Source: Ottowia thiooxydans DSM 14619
GTDB lineage: Bacteria > Pseudomonadota > Gammaproteobacteria > Burkholderiales > Burkholderiaceae_C
Assembly (NCBI RefSeq): GCF_000422885.1
Contig: NZ_AUGX01000034.1
Location: 1-64,000, forward strand
DNA: 64,000 nt
Direction: 5' to 3'
This document shows positions 9,291 through 17,333 of this stretch, piece after piece; within the stretch, counting starts at the first letter, position 1, and every line of letters starts with the position of its first letter. The position numbers and the translations under genes are program-made. The notes beneath the pieces are model-generated. The model worked only from the letters and a program-made list of their open reading frames with translations, was not told the DNA's origin and did no database searches.

Positions 9291-10298
9291 TCAGGCGTTG
9301 AAATAAGCCCGGTACCACTCCACGAACCGGTCTATGCCGTCTTCCACGCGGGTATTCGGTCGGTACTGGAAATTGGCTTCCAGATCACTCACGTCCGCCT
9401 TGGACTCCGGAATATCTCCGGGCTGCAAGGGAAGAAACTCGATAACCGCTTTTTTGTCGAGGCGCTTTTCCAGGATGGAAATGAAATCCATCAGCTCGAC
9501 TGGGTTGTTGTTGCCAATGTTATAGATCCGCCACGGCGCGTGGCTGGTTCCGGGATCGGGTTGATCGCTGCGCCATTCGGGATCGGGCTCTGGAGCGCGG
9601 GCCAGGACCTTGATTACGCCGTCAACAATATCGTCGATGTAGGTGAAATCGCGGCGATGCTTGCCATGGTTGAACACTTGAATGGGCTCACCTGCCAAAA
9701 TGGCTTTGGTGAACTTGAACAAGGACATGTCTGGCCGGCCCCAGGGGCCATACACCGTAAAAAAGCGCAGGCCGGTGGTGGGCAACTGATAGAGATGGCT
9801 ATAGGAATGCGCCATCAGCTCGTTGGATTTTTTGCTGGCCGCGTAAAGGCTGAGCGGATGGTCCACGTTGTGGTGCACAGAAAATGGCATCGCGGTGTTG
9901 CCGCCATACACGCTTGAGCTGCTGGCGTAGACCAGATGCTCTACCCCGTTGTGCCGGCATTCCTCCAGGATATGCGCGAAGCCGACGATATTGCTTTCTA
10001 TATAAGCAAGTGGATTTTCAATGGAGTAACGCACGCCCGCTTGTGCAGCGAGGTTGATCACGCGGTTGGGCTTGTGCGCGACGAAGCAATCATGGAGGGC
10101 CTTCCGATCAGCCAGATCAATTCGGCAGTGCGTGTAATTGGGATGGCTCGCCAAGCGATCTACCCGCGCTTGCTTGATGGAAGGGTCGTAGTAATCGTTG
10201 TGATTGTCTACACCTACCACCGTCACACCGTTCTCCAGCAGCTTATAGGCCACCGAAGATCCAATAAAGCCCGCAGCGCCTGTAATCAATACTTTCAT
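9291..10298 (-). CDS. UDP-glucuronate 4-epimerase-like NAD-dependent SDR epimerase
   Basis: This extended short-chain dehydrogenase of about 335 aa begins [20 protein letters not shown], the GxxGxxG NAD-binding motif. It continues with [15 protein letters not shown], typical of UDP-glucuronate 4-epimerases, and carries the catalytic YAASKK motif and [14 protein letters not shown]. The family interconverts UDP-glucuronate and UDP-galacturonate through a 4-keto intermediate. The ATG at 10298 is chosen for its GGAAAAG ribosome site; an in-frame codon at 10319 adds seven residues with no site. It lies downstream of the 2,3-dehydratase gene in the sugar operon and may supply a uronic acid for the product, or act on another nucleotide sugar. 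Confidence 0.85.
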   Translation of the reverse strand: MKVLITGAAGFIGSSVAYKLLENGVTVVGVDNHNDYYDPSIKQARVDRLASHPNYTHCRIDLADRKALHDCFVAHKPNRVINLAAQAGVRYSIENPLAYIESNIVGFAHILEECRHNGVEHLVYASSSSVYGGNTAMPFSVHHNVDHPLSLYAASKKSNELMAHSYSHLYQLPTTGLRFFTVYGPWGRPDMSLFKFTKAILAGEPIQVFNHGKHRRDFTYIDDIVDGVIKVLARAPEPDPEWRSDQPDPGTSHAPWRIYNIGNNNPVELMDFISILEKRLDKKAVIEFLPLQPGDIPESKADVSDLEANFQYRPNTRVEDGIDRFVEWYRAYFNA

Positions 10299-10383
10299 GT
10301 TGCTTTTCCGTGGGGCCACACTGTAGGGCCGAAAAATCTATCTGTGATGTCTAAGAACACGTTCCAATGCGCGGCTTCGTGTT

Positions 10384-11787
10384 TCAGAAAAATTGGGTGT
10401 CGTCGAGGCAGGCCATGAGGTTGCGGCCTTCAATGGTGATCTCGTCGAAATGGTTGAACAGTGCGAGCTGAGACAGGGTCATCCAGCAATAGTGGGCGGG
10501 CAGGTCCCGGATGGTGTTCTCAGGAAGTTCGACGATCATGTAGCGGCTTTGATGGTGCAAGAACCGCCCGCCTTCCTCGGAGTGCAGTGCGTTGAAGCGG
10601 ATGGATTCCGCAGGTGGATCGCGAAAGTATTCGAGGAACGGCGGGGCCTGGGGGGTATTGAACAGCGGCTCGGGGTTGGAGCGCGCGATCGTGGAGCCCA
10701 GCTTGAAGACGTCTCTATGCCCGGGAAACATGCAGGCCTGAACCAGGAAATGCAGCACGCCGTCCATGCGTTGCACGAGAAAGCCATTCAATCCATGGCC
10801 TGAGTGTCGCAGTATGGGTTGCGTCCAGTGCGCTGTTTCGCGGGCGGTGGCGGTGACTTCAATCGCGGCCACTGAAAAATGGCGACCGCTTTCATGCCGG
10901 ATGACATCTTCTTCCATCACCCATCCAGCCAACTGGTCGAGGGGCCGACGCTCCAATTTGAGCTGATAGCGCGCCCGTAACTGCGATAGCCAGTTGAGTG
11001 CGTGGTTATTGGAGTGGAATGAGCGGTGCGAGCGCGAGCGCGAGGGCGACTGCGTGGCCACACCAAGTTCAGATGAATCCAGGCACGCGGAGCGGGCCAT
11101 GGCCAAGCTGCTCAGTACCGAGCGCATGCTCATATTGACCAGGTTGTCCTGCTTCAACAGTTGTTTGATCTGACCCAGCGTCAGCCAGCAAAAATTCTCG
11201 TGGCAGGAGATTTCATGTTCTGCCAGGACGATCATGTTGCGGTTTCGCTTGCGAAGGAAGCGAGAGCCTTGCTCGGTCATGAGCCGGTCCACCAGGATTT
11301 GCGTGCGACCGGGCACCAAAAATTCAGCGCTGTAAGGCGGCTCGTTGCCGCCGTGAACCAGGGTGTAGTTGCTCCGCGTGGCTTGTAGCGTGGGCGTGAG
11401 TTGCACGCCGTTGATGTTGCCGGGCTCGACTTTTCCCTGAACCAGAAAATGCAAAACACCACCGAACGAACGGGTGATGAAGCCGAGAATGCCCACCTCG
11501 GGTTGGTTGATGATGGGCTGTTCCCAGTGAGTTAATGGACCGAAGTCCGTTTCCACGCGCAAGCCTTCCACCGTAAAGAACTTGCCTGAGCGATGAGCCA
11601 GTGCGGTGTCGGGCTGGGTAAAGTGCCATTGCTCAAGTTCGCCAAAGGCAATGGGGCGAACGGTCAGGGGGTTCTGTTGCCGTTTGAGATCCAGCCACAG
11701 GTAAAAATCTTTGAGAGGCGTGACCGCACTGTCCTCCGCCTCCAGGGAGCGGAGGATGGTTTCGTGCGGCAGGCCGTCGAGGATCAT
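10384..11787 (-). CDS. NDP-hexose 2,3-dehydratase family protein (EvaA-like)
   Basis: This 467-aa protein consists of two homologous halves (about residues 20-230 and 255-460), as in the dTDP-4-keto-6-deoxyglucose 2,3-dehydratases of antibiotic deoxysugar pathways (EvaA/TylX3 type). These start 2-deoxygenation and yield a 3-keto-2-deoxy sugar. The first half keeps the family signature FLVQGKVEPGNINGVQL plus QATRSNYTLVHGG. The second half reads FLVQACMFPGHRDVFKLG and then STIARSNPEP, so the conserved K-x-EPG and PTVQ residues are lost. The start at 11787 lies 20 bases below a large inverted repeat. It acts logically before the 3-ketoreductase at 27174-28112. A role in making a rare sugar is well supported; the exact substrate is not. 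Confidence 0.85.
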   Translation of the reverse strand: MILDGLPHETILRSLEAEDSAVTPLKDFYLWLDLKRQQNPLTVRPIAFGELEQWHFTQPDTALAHRSGKFFTVEGLRVETDFGPLTHWEQPIINQPEVGILGFITRSFGGVLHFLVQGKVEPGNINGVQLTPTLQATRSNYTLVHGGNEPPYSAEFLVPGRTQILVDRLMTEQGSRFLRKRNRNMIVLAEHEISCHENFCWLTLGQIKQLLKQDNLVNMSMRSVLSSLAMARSACLDSSELGVATQSPSRSRSHRSFHSNNHALNWLSQLRARYQLKLERRPLDQLAGWVMEEDVIRHESGRHFSVAAIEVTATARETAHWTQPILRHSGHGLNGFLVQRMDGVLHFLVQACMFPGHRDVFKLGSTIARSNPEPLFNTPQAPPFLEYFRDPPAESIRFNALHSEEGGRFLHHQSRYMIVELPENTIRDLPAHYCWMTLSQLALFNHFDEITIEGRNLMACLDDTQFF

Positions 11788-11806
11788 CCTGGAAACGGCA
11801 GTTGAA

Positions 11807-11937
11807 CACGCCCGAGCAGGCCGGCCTCAAGCGGGCTGGCAAGGCGAGAGGATGCGGCAGGCTGGCGCCTGCAAAGACGAACAACGCGGCTAGCCCGTTT
11901 GAGGTCGGCCTGATCGGGTGTGTAGCGCTCTCGCCTG
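11807..11937. repeat. Long composite inverted repeat upstream of the 2,3-dehydratase gene
   Basis: Imperfect arms 11807-11840 and 11889-11922 pair over about 34 bases with roughly five mismatches (core CAGGCCGGCCTCAAGCGGGC against its complement). Inside is a perfect GCAGGC-TGGC-GCCTGC hairpin (11857-11872). A second perfect 9-base pairing, AGGCGAGAG (11842-11850) with CTCTCGCCT (11929-11937), would compete with or cross the first. The element fills most of the 229-bp gap between the ketoisomerase and dehydratase genes. Confidence 0.7.
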
Positions 11938-12016
11938 ACAAGTGAATGGGAGCTAAGCATGCAAAGCCTCAATTTATGCGGGTTTTGTAAAGCTATAAAG
12001 CGGTCAACTGCCGTTT

Positions 12017-12439
12017 CTAGGATGGATTTATTGCAGCCAGATACTCTTCCCAGGAGCGGATCGACTTGGTGCCGTCGTAGTGGGTACTGGCCAACACCAG
12101 AGCGCAGGTTCCGGGGGCAAAAGATTGCATGCTGATGAACAGCATGGGCGAAAGGAACAGGCCACGCGTTGGGCTATCCAGAAGAAAGGTCCGGCTTTCG
12201 CGCCCGTTCGAGAGGTTCATCTCGAAGCTGCCTGCGGCGGCAATGACGATTTGCTCAGTGGCGCGATGGGCGTGGCCTCCGCGGTCGGCCACGATGTGAT
12301 GCACCAGGTAGGCGCGTTTGATGTCAAAAGGGAGATCTTTGCCGCCTTCTATGGCGGTCAGCACACCTCTGGGGTCGGCGTGGGAAGGCAAATCAATCCA
12401 TCGAACCAGATCGAGATTGCCTGCGGCGACTTTTTCCAT
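12017..12439 (-). CDS. Sugar 3,4-ketoisomerase, FdtA/QdtA-like cupin
   Basis: This 140-aa single-domain cupin matches the dTDP-4-keto-6-deoxyglucose 3,4-ketoisomerases. The opening WIDLPSHADPRGVLTAIE, the central KRAYLVHHIVADRGGHAHR (catalytic histidines His56 and His58) and TEQIVIAAAGSFEMNL all fit. The reaction moves the keto group from C4 to C3 of a dTDP-hexose, which sets up a 3-amino sugar or a 3-keto reduction. The ATG at 12439 has AAGGA eight bases upstream. It is followed by the 2,3-dehydratase gene and preceded by a glycosyltransferase gene. No sugar aminotransferase is present, so reduction by the Gfo/Idh enzyme at 27174 is a likely next step. Confidence 0.87.
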   Translation of the reverse strand: MEKVAAGNLDLVRWIDLPSHADPRGVLTAIEGGKDLPFDIKRAYLVHHIVADRGGHAHRATEQIVIAAAGSFEMNLSNGRESRTFLLDSPTRGLFLSPMLFISMQSFAPGTCALVLASTHYDGTKSIRSWEEYLAAINPS

Positions 12440-12457
12440 TTCTGAAATCCTTGTTCT

Positions 12458-13483
12458 TTAATCTGTGATTGAGGCCGGCGCTGGCACGGGTGCCTGCACG
12501 CGGGCGTGAAAGTAGTCTGACACCTGTTGGTGGAGCTGGGGTTTGTCTGTGCTCCACGCTAGGCAACCTTGCTCGTCTACGGTCACATCCACGCTGGGAT
12601 CGAACTGGTTTTCCGCCAGCATCTTCCACCGGCCTCGGTAGTTGCGGTTGGATGTTGCGCCGTGCCACAGGTGCAAGACACGCCCCGGCGTGAATCCCAG
12701 GTTTCCCATGACCTCGGCATGAAGTCCCCGGCTCCATTGGGCGATGGCGTTCAGCTCAGAGGCGCCCATGCCACGGGCGCCAGGATTGCGGCCCCGCAAA
12801 TAGTCTTCATCTCCATAGAGGGCATGGGCAATGGTGACATCGCCACCGCCTAGTACATGGCGGTCGTAGAGTCCGTGCCGCGCCAAAATGTGGCGCCGGG
12901 CGGCCCACGCAAAGCCGCAGTGGCCATGGAGGAAATAATCGAGGAGTGCTCGCCGCGGATTGGTGCACGACTGCATGGTGGCTGCCATGCCAGGCATGAA
13001 ATGCGATTCCGCCAGCCCGAAGGGCAGATCAGTGGGCAACTCCCGTGCTCCCTCAGGTAGCCATGCGGCCTGCGCAAAGGGTTGAACCACGGGGTGAAGC
13101 TCCAGCTCGGCAGCGGTTTCAGCTACCCAGTGAGGGTTCTCAAAAAGAATGTCGCTATCCAGCCAGACAAGCTTGTCGCATGTGGGGGGAAGGTGATCAA
13201 TTCCGAGATTGAGCAGGCGCTCTTTGTGCCAAAGCAGCGTGCTGGTTCGGCGCTGAATCAGGCCATCGCATTGGGTGCGGGCAATCTGAAACTGGGCGTC
13301 ACCTAAGGCCAGTTCCACCACCAGGAGCTTGAGGCCCTGGGAGCGCACTCCATCACTGAATTCTGAGAAGTTCTTCTGCAGGACATCTTGATTCAGAGGG
13401 TTGTAGTACGCCACGACCCCCCAAAACTCACCCCGGAGAGCGGCGCGTGATGCGCTCTCCTCGCCGGAGAATTCTTGCTGCAT
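12458..13483 (-). CDS. GT-A fold glycosyltransferase-like protein
   Basis: This 341-aa cytoplasmic protein carries a nucleotide-sugar-binding DxD motif in KLVWLDSDILFE (about residues 133-144). It also has a GHCGFAWAARRHIL segment and a conserved C-terminal GRVLHLWHG, both seen in GT-A glycosyltransferases of the 'glycosyltransferase-like' class. It begins FWGVVAYYNPLN. It is the second gene of the minus-strand sugar operon, between the small MLI-like gene and the ketoisomerase. It most likely transfers a sugar onto the polyketide product or onto a first sugar. Donor and acceptor cannot be assigned. Confidence 0.7.
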   Translation of the reverse strand: MQQEFSGEESASRAALRGEFWGVVAYYNPLNQDVLQKNFSEFSDGVRSQGLKLLVVELALGDAQFQIARTQCDGLIQRRTSTLLWHKERLLNLGIDHLPPTCDKLVWLDSDILFENPHWVAETAAELELHPVVQPFAQAAWLPEGARELPTDLPFGLAESHFMPGMAATMQSCTNPRRALLDYFLHGHCGFAWAARRHILARHGLYDRHVLGGGDVTIAHALYGDEDYLRGRNPGARGMGASELNAIAQWSRGLHAEVMGNLGFTPGRVLHLWHGATSNRNYRGRWKMLAENQFDPSVDVTVDEQGCLAWSTDKPQLHQQVSDYFHARVQAPVPAPASITD

Positions 13484-13523
13484 GTCTATGTCTGGCTAGC
13501 CAACAACCAGCGTTCAGCTGAAT

Positions 13524-13820
13524 TTATTTTTTGACGGCGCCAGTTTCTTTGTGCTCGATGTACGCGTCGACCACGTCCATGAAGTCCACCAGAGGCACGA
13601 CTTCAGCGTCGGTGATGTGGTGCTCGCGCAGATTGATGGTCAAGCTGGCATTGCTTGGGGAATCAATGATCAGGATCAAGCCGCCGCCGACCTTGCTGTA
13701 GGCCGCTTTGATGATGCCTTTATCTTTGCCGGCTTGAAAGCCGGCTTTGAACTTGCGAACCGCTTCGGCTGAAGCTTGAGCCAGAAGGTTCTTGGGCTCT
13801 AGTGAAACCATGTACAGCAT
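13524..13820 (-). CDS. Small muconolactone-isomerase-like (dimeric alpha/beta barrel) protein
   Basis: This 98-aa protein has a good ribosome site (GGAG eight bases before the ATG at 13820). The pattern MLYMVSLEPKNLL, then a helix, then SKVGGGLILIIDSPS and ITDAEVVPLVDF resembles the ferredoxin-like fold of muconolactone delta-isomerase/YciI-type proteins. Muconolactone catabolism genes are absent, so a role tied to the biosynthetic operon is more likely, perhaps isomerase or cyclase activity on the product. It is the first gene of the minus-strand sugar operon. I considered whether it could be a precursor peptide for the NHLP-type exporter, but it lacks a nitrile-hydratase-like leader and a terminal double-glycine site. 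Confidence 0.6.
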   Translation of the reverse strand: MLYMVSLEPKNLLAQASAEAVRKFKAGFQAGKDKGIIKAAYSKVGGGLILIIDSPSNASLTINLREHHITDAEVVPLVDFMDVVDAYIEHKETGAVKK

Positions 13821-14191
13821 GTCTACTCCGTGATGTAAAAAAAGCTAAGGGGATGAATTGACAGCGGTGAACGGTTACTAAAAAAACAAAACCCTACACC
13901 TTCTGGCATTCTTGCATACGGATTTGAAAATCGTCTACTTTTTCTATAAAAATGATGATTTATTCTTACTTTCTGAATCCATGTAATCAAGGCCTGTTAT
14001 CGTCATCAGGCCCGAGTACGACCGTGTTATATTGCGCGCCAAAGCGCCTTGTGGGTCACAAAATGTTGCATACTGGCATCTAACAGGGCGTGATGTGGGG
14101 TACCTGGCCCGGCAAGCCGGGCCCTGAAATCGCACTTCAAAACAATACAATAGTTCGCTTTTTTATCATTTGAAGACAATGACCTAGGGCG
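13821..14191. other. Divergent intergenic region between the two biosynthetic operons
   Basis: This 371-bp gap has no coding frame I can support. The 13840-13980 half is A+T rich and should carry the promoter of the minus-strand operon; TTGATT near 13990 on the minus strand is a candidate -35. The right half carries the palindrome and promoter listed separately. No ribosomal or transfer RNA signature is visible. Confidence 0.55.
14106..14151 (+). promoter_or_regulatory. Candidate promoter with abutting palindromic operator for the exporter/sugar operon
   Basis: A perfect dyad GGCCCGGC-AA-GCCGGGCC occupies 14106-14123. It is immediately followed by a -35-like CTGAAA (14124-14129), a 16-base spacer and a -10-like TACAAT (14146-14151). 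Transcription would begin near 14158, about 34 bases before the GTG at 14192. The dyad touching the -35 suggests a repressor or activator site. This is prediction from sequence only. Confidence 0.4.
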
Positions 14192-15124
14192 GTGACGAGA
14201 GGCTTTTTTCAGGCAACCAGCATGGCGACACCTCAAGCATCCTCGGAGTTGGACAGGCCAAGCCGGCCTCAGTGGCGCTATCAATGGGCCATTGCTTTTT
14301 ATTCAGGTTTGTCGCCTTTGGCGTTGCAGCCCATGCAGGCGCAGGGCAAACGCCCAGGCCTGACCTGCCGGCATGTCACCGATGTGGTCGCCAACGCCGT
14401 TGCAGACCCTTTCCTGCTTCGGCGGGGCGACACGATCTACCTGTTTTTTGAAGTCATGAACGCGGCCACTGAGCGCGGGGAGATTGCGTACGCTTGCAGC
14501 CAGGATGATGGCGTGACCTGGGTGTATGGCCAGGTGGTCATGCGCGAAGCCTTCCACCTTTCCTATCCACAGGTATTTGAGTGGCATGGTGGGATCTACA
14601 TGATCCCCGAGACACGCCAGGCTGATGGCGTTTTTCTTTATCGGGCAGAAAGCTTTCCCGGGCAATGGCGTGTGGTGGGGCAGTTGCTGAAGGGCCCCTA
14701 CGCCGACAGCACTTTGCACTTCGACGGCGATACGTGGTGGCTCTTCGCGCAGCGCGGCCTGGACGAGTTGTGCCTGTTTCAGGCCAAATCGCCCGCCGGG
14801 CCTTGGAGAGCGCATCCAGCCAGTCCTTTATGGCCGGGCAATCGGCGCCGAACCCGCCCGGGAGGGCGGGTGCTGAGCTTCGATGGCAGGGTAGTGCGCT
14901 TTGCGCAGGATGGCTGGCCCTCGTATGGCACGCATCTGCGCGCATTTGAGATTGACCAACTCGACGAGACCAGTTTTCTCGAGCACGAGTTGCCCGAAAG
15001 CCCAATTTTCAGCGCCTCGCGTTCCGGATGGAACGCGCTCGCCATGCACCACATCGACGCGCTTGCGCTGCCTGACGGGCGGTGGCTAGCCGCAGTGGAT
15101 GGCGCCACATTGGCTCATTCCTGA
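14192..15124 (+). CDS. GINT-N-like five-bladed beta-propeller protein
   Basis: This 310-aa protein matches the family related to the N-terminal domain of glucosamine inositolphosphorylceramide transferase, a GH43-like five-bladed propeller. The blades are marked by VADPFLLRRGDTIYLFFEV, FHLSYPQVFEWHGGIYMIPE, KGPYADSTLHFDGDTWWLFA, SPAGPWRAHPASP and RPGGRVLSFDGRVVRFAQD. In other bacteria this domain often stands beside transferase domains; here it is alone and translationally coupled (ATGA) to a GT4 glycosyltransferase. It may recognise or help transfer the sugar; no function is proven. The GTG at 14192 is the first start. The ATG at 14222 is an alternative and lacks a strong site too. Confidence 0.75.
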   Translation: MTRGFFQATSMATPQASSELDRPSRPQWRYQWAIAFYSGLSPLALQPMQAQGKRPGLTCRHVTDVVANAVADPFLLRRGDTIYLFFEVMNAATERGEIAYACSQDDGVTWVYGQVVMREAFHLSYPQVFEWHGGIYMIPETRQADGVFLYRAESFPGQWRVVGQLLKGPYADSTLHFDGDTWWLFAQRGLDELCLFQAKSPAGPWRAHPASPLWPGNRRRTRPGGRVLSFDGRVVRFAQDGWPSYGTHLRAFEIDQLDETSFLEHELPESPIFSASRSGWNALAMHHIDALALPDGRWLAAVDGATLAHS

Positions 15125-16299
15125 TGACGCAGCGCATTTGTCTTTCCAGCCAGATCTATCCGCCCGAGCTAGGGGGGGTGGGCGTTGCGGCGCATCGGCT
15201 GGCTTGCACGCTCCTGGCTGCAGGGTATGAGGTTCATGTGGTGTCCGCTCATGCGATGACGAGCCGGACGGAGGTCACCGTCGAGCACACGCTGCATGAC
15301 GGCATTCATGTTCACCGCGTCTGCCATGGTGGCAATTGGCGCGATGCCGCCCATGTGCTGGGGGATCTGGTGTTCAATCTGGATGAACAGTACGACTTCG
15401 ATCTATTCCACGGGTTTTTTCTGACGGCCGTCTACCCCTGTATTCGTGCCGTGCGGCAGAGCGGGCGCCGCAGGCCGGTGGTGGCCAGCATTCGGGGTAA
15501 TGATGCGCTGACTTTGATCAACCACCCCCTGACGCGCGCGCCCATTGTCTCGAGTCTGAAAAATGCGAGCTGGATTACTTCAGTCAACGCAGCCTACCTC
15601 GATCTTGTCTCGATCGATGTCGATGTTCAGGGGCGAAGCTCCGTCATTCGCAACAGCGTCAAGCCGATGCCGCAGAACGCCGAACTTTGGCGACTGGGCG
15701 ATCACAACCGCCATGTGGTGGGAACGGTGGGCGAGCTTCGCAAAGTAAAAGACATTCCTTTGCTGGTGCGGGCATACGCGGCACTCCCATTGCGGTACAG
15801 GCGCCAGCTGTGCCTTGCGGGGTACTTTCAGGATCAGGAGGAAGAGCGCTGGACGAACGCACTGATCAGTGAATTCGCCATAGAACCTGAAGTTAATCTG
15901 ACAGGCCCGTTTCCTCATTCCGAAGTTTTCGACCGGCTGAGAGGCATGCACGTGTACGTACAGCCATCGGCGTACGAAGGCTTGCCCAATGCCTTGCTTG
16001 AAGCGGCCAGTCTCGGTATTCCGCTGGTGGCCACCGAAGTGGGCGGCATGAAAGAGATTTTGCGCGACGGTGAAAACGCCTTGGTGGTCCCTCATGGTGA
16101 ACCTGCCGCGATGACAGCGGCGATAGAGCGCATTCTTCAGGACGATGTATTGGCGATGCGCCTATCAGCAGGAGCCTTGCAACTGGCGCGAGAGTTGAGC
16201 CCTGAGAACGAGAACGCAGGGTGGCTCGGCTTGTATAGAAATCTGCTTTCCAGCCCGGAGTTCGCTTCGTCGGCAGAGTCTGATGAGGTTGCCACATGA
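15124..16299 (+). CDS. Glycosyltransferase family 4 protein
   Basis: This 391-aa GT-B glycosyltransferase begins MTQRICLSSQIYPPELGGVG, the usual GT4 opening with a glycine loop that grips the donor. The C-terminal domain shows VGTVGELRKVKDIPLLVRAY and the E-x7-E region PSAYEGLPNALLEAASLGIP. It is a retaining enzyme that uses an NDP-sugar. The ATG at 15124 overlaps the stop of the propeller gene (TGATG); a longer frame from 15082 is less likely. It overlaps the methyltransferase start by four bases. It probably attaches one of the cluster's sugars; donor and acceptor are unknown. Confidence 0.88.
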   Translation: MTQRICLSSQIYPPELGGVGVAAHRLACTLLAAGYEVHVVSAHAMTSRTEVTVEHTLHDGIHVHRVCHGGNWRDAAHVLGDLVFNLDEQYDFDLFHGFFLTAVYPCIRAVRQSGRRRPVVASIRGNDALTLINHPLTRAPIVSSLKNASWITSVNAAYLDLVSIDVDVQGRSSVIRNSVKPMPQNAELWRLGDHNRHVVGTVGELRKVKDIPLLVRAYAALPLRYRRQLCLAGYFQDQEEERWTNALISEFAIEPEVNLTGPFPHSEVFDRLRGMHVYVQPSAYEGLPNALLEAASLGIPLVATEVGGMKEILRDGENALVVPHGEPAAMTAAIERILQDDVLAMRLSAGALQLARELSPENENAGWLGLYRNLLSSPEFASSAESDEVAT

Positions 16300-17300
16300 A
16301 TCCTGCTTATCTAGCCTGTGGAGGGTGGATTGCCAGCGCAGTGGGGGCCGCCACCCAGCTTGGGGTGCCAGATCTGCTCAGCGAACGGCCAAGAACGGCA
16401 GCCGAGTTGGCGCAGGCCACGGAATGCCGGCCTGAAATGATTGAAAAACTCATGGGGCTGCTTTGCGAGGTTGGATTGTTTGAGCTGCAGCCTGAGGGCC
16501 AGTACGTCAATACGGCGGACGGCAGTCTCCTCACTCGAGCTCACCCGCATTCGCTCCGCCATTTTTCCTTGCTGGCCAGCGGTGTGTATCAGCGCGGATT
16601 CATGGAAGTTCTTCACACCTTGAAAACAGGTCAGCCTGGGTTGGAGAAGCATTTCGGCTTCAGCTTGATGCATCTGATGGAGCAGCAGCGCGAAGAGGGG
16701 GAAATCTACGATCTGGCCATGGCTGAGTTGACACGGCCCGTGGGGGCGGCCTTGGCGGCCGAATTGACGGGGATGGCCGAAGGCCTGATCATCGATATTG
16801 GAGGTGGCCGGGGAATGCTGCTGCGAGCCTTGCTCGCGGCGCTGCCTGCCGATATCCGGGGCCTCTGCTTTGACCGGTCCGATGTCTGTGCCAGAGCAAG
16901 GGTTGCGTTGGCAGCCGAACAACCGGGCCTGGTGGGGCGGCTTGATTTTGAGGCCGGTGATTTTTTCGCCTCCGTGCCTAAAGGCGGCGATCTGTATTTG
17001 CTTAAAAATGTCTTGCACAACTGGAATGACGCGAATTGCCATCAATTGCTGACCGTGTTGCGCGGTGCGATGAAGTCGTCTGCCCGCTTATGGGTGGTGG
17101 AACCTCCCCTGGACGGTGGAATGCCGGGCATGTACAAGGCGCTGGACAATCTCATGCAGTCGGTGGTTAGCGAGGCAGGAAGTACCGGGCGTACGCAGGC
17201 CGGGTTGTGCGCGCTGGTAGAAGGGGCGGGCTGGGCCGTCACCAGTGTGGGCGCTTTGACCAGCGGACAAACTTTGTTCCAGTTCAAGGCGCAGCCTTGA
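16296..17300 (+). CDS. SAM-dependent O-methyltransferase (hydroxyindole/caffeate OMT-like)
   Basis: This 334-aa class I methyltransferase has an N-terminal winged-helix dimerisation domain (residues 1-100, TAAELAQATECRPEMIEKLM). Its Rossmann domain carries the SAM motif LIIDIGGGRGMLL (about 164-176) and the catalytic-region motif LLKNVLHNWND, in which His241 is the expected general base. This layout is that of O-methyltransferases acting on hydroxyl groups of small natural products. It is coupled by ATGA to the GT4 gene, so O-methylation of the sugar or of the polyketide is likely. Confidence 0.85.
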   Translation: MNPAYLACGGWIASAVGAATQLGVPDLLSERPRTAAELAQATECRPEMIEKLMGLLCEVGLFELQPEGQYVNTADGSLLTRAHPHSLRHFSLLASGVYQRGFMEVLHTLKTGQPGLEKHFGFSLMHLMEQQREEGEIYDLAMAELTRPVGAALAAELTGMAEGLIIDIGGGRGMLLRALLAALPADIRGLCFDRSDVCARARVALAAEQPGLVGRLDFEAGDFFASVPKGGDLYLLKNVLHNWNDANCHQLLTVLRGAMKSSARLWVVEPPLDGGMPGMYKALDNLMQSVVSEAGSTGRTQAGLCALVEGAGWAVTSVGALTSGQTLFQFKAQP

Positions 17301-17333
17301 TCACATCAACACCCTAACAAGATCGATAACACC

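Noticed and set aside
13524-13820. Idea that the 98-aa protein is the precursor peptide of the NHLP-type exporter
   Set aside because: It contains a GGG stretch, but inside a predicted beta-strand; no nitrile-hydratase-like leader or short core follows, and the sequence fits a small globular fold better.
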